A DNA stretch of 64,000 nt from Acidobacteriota bacterium (GTDB taxonomy: Bacteria > Acidobacteriota > Holophagae > Holophagales > Holophagaceae), in contig JACQZU010000017.1 in the NCBI GenBank assembly GCA_016213735.1, forward strand, positions 62,001 through 126,000. The letters are read 5' to 3'. Both the position numbers and the translations under genes were made by a program. Below, piece by piece: positions 60,114-64,000 of the stretch. Each line of letters starts with the position of its first letter. The stretch's first letter is position 1. The notes below the pieces were generated by a model. That model made no database searches, was not told where the DNA came from, and worked only from the letters and a program-made list of their open reading frames with translations.

Positions 60114-60320
60114 AGACACCCCTCGCCAGGACGCCAAGGAATGCAGACCAGCCAAAGGAATTCATGAAGACGCGCGCGGCACACACCTGTTTCGGGGAGC
60201 CCCCGAGGGCAGTTCTGAAATCGAGGACCTGGCGTCCTCTCGGTATCGCCGCAGGCGATTGGCAAGACAGACTGAAACCTGGCGTCCTGGCGGTGGATGT
60301 TCGTTTTTCTGGAGTTCCTT
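60114..60320. repeat. Inverted-repeat element between nuoC and nuoD
   Basis: The left end CGCCAGGACGCCAAGG (60124-60139) and the right end CCTGGCGTCCTGGCGG (60278-60293) are inverted relatives, 139 bp apart. A third partial copy CCTGGCGTCCT sits at 60228-60238 inside the hairpin GAGGAC-CTGGC-GTCCTC (60223-60239). The outer ends can pair over the whole 170 bp. The unit is related to the repeat at 7548-7566. It breaks an otherwise tight operon; no promoter or terminator was found in it. Confidence 0.65.
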
Positions 60321-61421
60321 GTGTTTAAGACCGAGGAAATGGAGATCAACCTGGGGCCCCAGCACCCCAGCACCCACGGCGTTCTCAGGGTGAAACTGCG
60401 GCTGGACGGCGAGACGGTGGTCCAGTGCACGCCCATCATCGGCTACCTGCACCGAGGCGTGGAGAAGATCTGCGAGAACAAGACCTGGTTCCAGGGCCAG
60501 GTCTGGACCGACCGCATGGACTACGTGGCGGCGGTCACCAACAACCTGGGCTGGGCCGAAGGGGTGGAGAAACTCTTCGGGATCCAGGTGCCCCGTCGCG
60601 CCCACTATGTGCGCACCCTGCTGGCCGAGTTGAACCGCATCGCCTCCCACCAGCTCTGGCTCGCCACCCACGCCCTCGACATCGGGGCCATGACGGTCTT
60701 CCTCTACTGCTTCCGGGACCGCGAAGCCATTCTGGACATCTTCGAGGCCTTCTGCGGCGCCCGCCTCACCACCACCGCCTTCCGGATCGGCGGGCTCAGG
60801 GAGGACGTCCCCCCGGGGATGGACCGGATGGTCCGCAATTTCCTCAAGGCATTCTCCACGGGCATCGAGGAGTACGAGACGCTCCTTTCCGAGAACCGCA
60901 TCTGGAAGAAACGCACGGTGGGGGTGGCCAAACTCCAGGCCAAGGACGCCGTGGCCCTCGGCATCACCGGCCCGGTCCTCCGGGCCGCGGGGGTGCCCTA
61001 TGACGTGCGGAAGGCCTTCCCGAGCGCAGCCTACGCGGAGATGGACTTCCAGATCGCGACCCGCCCGGAGGCCGACACCTACGCCCGCTACCTGGTGCGT
61101 CTCGAGGAGATGCGCCAGAGCGCGAGGATCGTCCAGCAGTGCCTCGACGGGCTGCCGGAGGGGCCCGTGATGGCGAAGATCCCCAAGATCCTCAAGTCGG
61201 AAGTGTGCGAGGTGTACCACAGCATCGAGGCCCCCAAGGGGGAGCTGGGCTACTACTTCGTCGGCGAGAAAGGCGGGGCCAATCCCTACCGGATGCACGT
61301 CCGGGCCCCCAGCTTCGTGAACCTCCAGGCCCTCCCCAAGATGACCGAGGGGAACCTCCTGGCGGACGTGATCGCCGCCATCGGGACCCTGGATGTGGTG
61401 CTCGGCGAGATCGACCGGTGA
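60321..61421 (+). CDS. nuoD: NADH-quinone oxidoreductase subunit D
   Basis: A 366-residue 49-kDa subunit lining the quinone cavity. The N-terminus EEMEINLGPQHPSTHGVLRVKL and HRGVEKICENKTWFQG are family signatures, and the end GNLLADVIAAIGTLDVVLGEIDR is complete. The GTG at 60321 has GGAG six bases upstream and keeps the usual TEEM lead; an ATG eight codons earlier and another at 60339 are alternatives. It is followed directly by nuoH, not by nuoE/F/G. Confidence 0.96.
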   Translation: MFKTEEMEINLGPQHPSTHGVLRVKLRLDGETVVQCTPIIGYLHRGVEKICENKTWFQGQVWTDRMDYVAAVTNNLGWAEGVEKLFGIQVPRRAHYVRTLLAELNRIASHQLWLATHALDIGAMTVFLYCFRDREAILDIFEAFCGARLTTTAFRIGGLREDVPPGMDRMVRNFLKAFSTGIEEYETLLSENRIWKKRTVGVAKLQAKDAVALGITGPVLRAAGVPYDVRKAFPSAAYAEMDFQIATRPEADTYARYLVRLEEMRQSARIVQQCLDGLPEGPVMAKIPKILKSEVCEVYHSIEAPKGELGYYFVGEKGGANPYRMHVRAPSFVNLQALPKMTEGNLLADVIAAIGTLDVVLGEIDR

Positions 61422-61431
61422 CGAGGAACGG

Positions 61432-62613
61432 ATGACTGCCATGACCCTGACGCAAAGCTTCGTGACGGCCCTGCTCCAGATCGTGGTGCTGGCCCTTTTC
61501 GTGTTCGTGGCGGTGCCCGTCATCGTGTTCGCCGAGCGTAAGGTGATCGGCTACGTCCAGCTCCGCCTGGGCTACACCCGCATCGCCGGGGGCCTCCACG
61601 GGGTCACCGGGGGATTGAATCGCCTCATGTGGTGGATGGGAAAGCTTCCCTTCTTCTCGATCCTCCGGGGCTTCCCCAGCTTCATCGCGGACGGCATCAA
61701 GCTCTTCACGAAAGAAGACATCGTCCCTGAGAAGGCCGACTGGTGGGTCTTCCACTTCGCCCCGGCCATCTCGGTGGTCGCCGCCTTCACCGTGCTGGGC
61801 ATCGTCAGCTTCTCGCCCGCCCCCTTGTGGACCTGGCCGGCGGCCGTGCCCATCGTGGGCGGCCTGCCCTTCGCCGGGGTGATCAGCGACGTGAATGTGG
61901 GTCTCCTGATGCTGGTGGGCGTCGCCAGCGTGGGCGTGTACGGCATCGTTCTCGGCGGTTGGGCCTCGAACTCCAAGTACCCCCTCCTGGGAGGGCTCCG
62001 CAGCGCGGCCCAGATCGTAAGCTACGAGGTCCCTCTCACCTTCAGCCTGCTGGTGCCGGTGGTGCTTTCCGGGACCCTGAACTTCACCCAGATGTCCCAG
62101 TACCTTTCCGGGGCCCCCATCCAGACCTCAGCGGGACCGGCCCAGATGCCCGCCCTCGCCATCCTGCCCCTCTTCATCGGCTTCTTCATCTACCTCACCT
62201 GCGGCTTCGCGGAGACCAACCGCGTGCCCTTCGACCTTCCCGAGGCGGAGACGGAACTGGTGGCGGGCTTCCACACCGAGTACACGGGCATGAAGTTCGG
62301 CCTCTTCTACCTGGCCGAATACGCCAACATGATCATCGTCGCCGCGGTGGCCGCGGCCTTCTTCCTGGGGGGGCACCACTTTCTTCCCTTCGGTCTCCAA
62401 CGCTTCATCCCCCCCTCCGTCCCGGTCGTCGGGGGCGCCAGCTTCGGCTGGTTCCTGCTCTGGATGGCCCTGATCCTCTTCTCCTACCTCTGGGTGCGGG
62501 CAACCCTGCCGCGGTACCGCTACGACCAGCTCATGCACGTGGGCTGGAAGTGGCTGATACCGCTCTCACTCGCCAACCTGTGCCTTGCGGCCCTCGTCCG
62601 CTATTTCGCGTAG
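61432..62613 (+). CDS. nuoH: NADH-quinone oxidoreductase subunit H
   Basis: A 393-residue membrane subunit with about eight helices that joins the quinone site to the proton modules. VIVFAERKVIGYVQLRLG and the segment GFAETNRVPFDLPEAETELVAGFHTEYTGMKFGLFYLAEY are family signatures. The ATG at 61432 has GAGGAA upstream. It is 10 bases after nuoD. Confidence 0.97.
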   Translation: MTAMTLTQSFVTALLQIVVLALFVFVAVPVIVFAERKVIGYVQLRLGYTRIAGGLHGVTGGLNRLMWWMGKLPFFSILRGFPSFIADGIKLFTKEDIVPEKADWWVFHFAPAISVVAAFTVLGIVSFSPAPLWTWPAAVPIVGGLPFAGVISDVNVGLLMLVGVASVGVYGIVLGGWASNSKYPLLGGLRSAAQIVSYEVPLTFSLLVPVVLSGTLNFTQMSQYLSGAPIQTSAGPAQMPALAILPLFIGFFIYLTCGFAETNRVPFDLPEAETELVAGFHTEYTGMKFGLFYLAEYANMIIVAAVAAAFFLGGHHFLPFGLQRFIPPSVPVVGGASFGWFLLWMALILFSYLWVRATLPRYRYDQLMHVGWKWLIPLSLANLCLAALVRYFA

Positions 62614-62622
62614 GGGGACACG

Positions 62623-63135
62623 ATGGCCTCGTTCCTTCGCACCCTGATCCCCCTGGACATCTACGGGGGCATGAAGCTCACGGGCAAGTACTTCGGCAAA
62701 GTCCTGCGCGAGGCCAACCGGGCCCGGATCCGGACCCACGTGGTCTGCGAGTACCCCGAGGTCCCCGTGAAGCTTCAGCCCCGCTTCCGGGGGCGCCTCA
62801 CCCTCCTCAAGGACGAGCAGGGGGAGATCAAGTGCATCTGCTGCCTCGCCTGCGAGAAGATCTGCCCCACCCAGGTCATCACCATCGAGAAGGGCAAGAA
62901 GGAGGGCCGCAAGCTGCCCTACCCGGTGCGCTACGACTTCGAGATGGAACGCTGCATCTTCTGCGAGTTCTGCGTGGAAAGCTGCGGCTTCGACAGCATC
63001 ATCCTGAACCACCAGTTCGAGCTGGCGGCCTACAACCGGGAGGACTTCTCCATCGGGATGGAGGGGCGATTCCAGAACATGTTCGAGCTGTCCCCGGTCG
63101 CCCGGTACTCGGTGGCCGAGGAGGCGCAGAGGTAG
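62623..63135 (+). CDS. nuoI: NADH-quinone oxidoreductase subunit I
   Basis: A 170-residue ferredoxin-like subunit with two [4Fe-4S] clusters (N6a, N6b). The cysteine patterns are CICCLACEKICP and CIFCEFCVESCG, both C-x2-C-x2-C-x3-C; the proline after the last cysteine of the second set is glycine. It passes electrons towards NuoB. It starts 10 bases after nuoH. Confidence 0.96.
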   Translation: MASFLRTLIPLDIYGGMKLTGKYFGKVLREANRARIRTHVVCEYPEVPVKLQPRFRGRLTLLKDEQGEIKCICCLACEKICPTQVITIEKGKKEGRKLPYPVRYDFEMERCIFCEFCVESCGFDSIILNHQFELAAYNREDFSIGMEGRFQNMFELSPVARYSVAEEAQR

Positions 63136-63137
63136 CC

Positions 63138-63692
63138 ATGGAAAACGCCCTCGCCTTCATCGGCCGCAACTTCTTCCTCATCTTCGGCCTGATGGCCGTA
63201 GGGGCGGCGGTGGCCATGGTGTTCTCCAAGAGCGCCGTCCACAGCGTCCTGAGCTTCCTCTTCGCCATGCTCAGCATCGCGGGCTGCTACCTGAGCCTCC
63301 AGGCGGAGTTCGTCGGGGTGGCCCAGATCCTCGTCTACGCCGGGGGCATCGTGGTGCTCTTTCTCTTCGTGGTGATGCTGGTGGAGCTCACCCGCTTCAA
63401 GGAGGCCGGCGGGATCTTCCACGTGCAGACGCCCTGGGCCGTCGTGGCGGTGCTCGGGGCCTGCGCGGTCTTCATCTACGTCTTCCGGGGCCTGATCTTC
63501 GATCCCGCCTCCAAGGACGCCCTGGTGCTGAAGCCGGAGCTGGCGCAGGGCCTGGACGTGGCGAGCCAGAACGCCCAGGCGGTGAGCCGGGGGCTCTTCG
63601 CCGAGTACCTGCTCCCCTTCGAGATCCTCTCGGTGATCCTCCTGGTCGCCCTGGTGGCGGCGGTGGCCATCGCCAAGCAGGAAAGGGCCTGA
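63138..63692 (+). CDS. nuoJ: NADH-quinone oxidoreductase subunit J
   Basis: A 184-residue membrane subunit with five helices. LQAEFVGVAQILVYAGGIVVLFLFVVML is the signature TM3 segment that carries the pi-bulge of complex I. The ATG at 63138 starts 3 bases after the nuoI stop, so the genes are coupled. The frame also runs open upstream within nuoH/I in a different reading frame, which I ignore. Confidence 0.95.
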   Translation: MENALAFIGRNFFLIFGLMAVGAAVAMVFSKSAVHSVLSFLFAMLSIAGCYLSLQAEFVGVAQILVYAGGIVVLFLFVVMLVELTRFKEAGGIFHVQTPWAVVAVLGACAVFIYVFRGLIFDPASKDALVLKPELAQGLDVASQNAQAVSRGLFAEYLLPFEILSVILLVALVAAVAIAKQERA

Positions 63693-63693
63693 A

Positions 63694-63996
63694 ATGGTTT
63701 CCATGAACGGCGTCCTCCTCATCTCGTTCCTGCTCCTGGCGGTGGGCATCGCCGGCGTCCTCATCCGCCGGAACGCCCTGGTGATCCTCATGTGCGTGGA
63801 GCTCATGCTGAACGCGGCCAACCTGAACTTCGTGGCCGCCGCCCGGCACTCCGGCACCGTGAACGGGCAGGCCTTCGCCCTCCTGGTGATGGGTTTCGCA
63901 GCCGCCGAGGTGGCCGTGGGATTGGCCCTGGTGGTGGCCCTCTACCGCCGCAGGGACACCGTGAGCGTGGACAAGATCGACCTCCTGAAGGGCTGA
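63694..63996 (+). CDS. nuoK: NADH-quinone oxidoreductase subunit K
   Basis: A 100-residue membrane subunit with three helices. NALVILMCVELMLNAANLNFVA carries the conserved glutamate of the E-channel and FALLVMGFAAAEVAVGLALVVALY the second. It follows nuoJ at once. The window ends a few bases later; nuoL, M and N would be expected next. Confidence 0.97.
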   Translation: MVSMNGVLLISFLLLAVGIAGVLIRRNALVILMCVELMLNAANLNFVAAARHSGTVNGQAFALLVMGFAAAEVAVGLALVVALYRRRDTVSVDKIDLLKG

Positions 63997-64000
63997 CGGG

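Noticed and set aside
61743-63137. Extended frame running through nuoH and nuoI into nuoJ
   Set aside because: Only the part from the ATG at 63138 matches NuoJ; the upstream part is arginine/proline-rich noise in the frame of neither nuoH nor nuoI.

Overview
The window is high-GC chromosomal DNA with densely packed genes. The gene content fits an Acidobacteriota genome, probably class Holophagae (Geothrix, Holophaga or Mesoterricola type). That placement is inferred from the style of the content: several large Ser/Thr kinase-TPR proteins, an octaheme cytochrome, a short nuo operon without nuoEFG, and GC-rich intergenic repeats. No rRNA or other strong taxonomic marker is present. Short AT-rich islands near 18.4, 25.4, 27.0 and 37.6 kb stand out and look like promoter/operator regions.

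Layout. 0-14.5 kb: an ABC permease fragment, a first Ser/Thr kinase-TPR protein, an M48 lipoprotein/MoxR/small protein group, a thiolase plus FadN-type beta-oxidation pair, a pair of GC-rich hairpin repeats, a secreted hypothetical and a second kinase-TPR protein. 14.6-27 kb: a nitrogen block. It holds an octaheme nitrite reductase, a MobA-like protein, an Rrf2 regulator with four clustered cysteines, a YwiC-like membrane protein, a cupin-hemerythrin fusion, and the run amtB-glnK-small CxxC protein-TorF porin-antiporter behind a putative sigma-54 promoter and next to a NifA-type activator. Inside this block sit rpsP-khpA-rimM and tRNA-Arg(CCT); ffh follows at 27-28.5 kb. 28.6-34 kb: a third kinase-TPR protein and a DUF255 thioredoxin-fold protein.

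34-58 kb is mixed housekeeping and envelope content: a large secreted Ig-like protein, ruvC-rnr, a GGDEF diguanylate cyclase, a left-handed beta-helix acyltransferase, a GT9 glycosyltransferase, mscL, cysS, a GAF protein, thioesterase, thioredoxin, an SBP/permease/permease/bcp operon without an ATPase, an ABC exporter half, a SET-domain protein and a PilB/GspE ATPase. From 58.3 kb to the end runs nuoA-B-C-D-H-I-J-K. No nuoE, F or G lies between D and H, and a 170-bp inverted-repeat element separates C from D.

How it fits together. The nitrogen block reads as one physiology. The octaheme enzyme would reduce nitrite (and possibly NO or hydroxylamine) to ammonium. The Rrf2 protein and the diiron hemerythrin fusion would sense or buffer nitrosative stress. 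AmtB and GlnK would control ammonium uptake under a sigma-54 activator. The GlnK here lacks the usual uridylylation tyrosine, so its regulation probably differs from the enteric model. These links are inferred from gene neighbourhood and motifs only.
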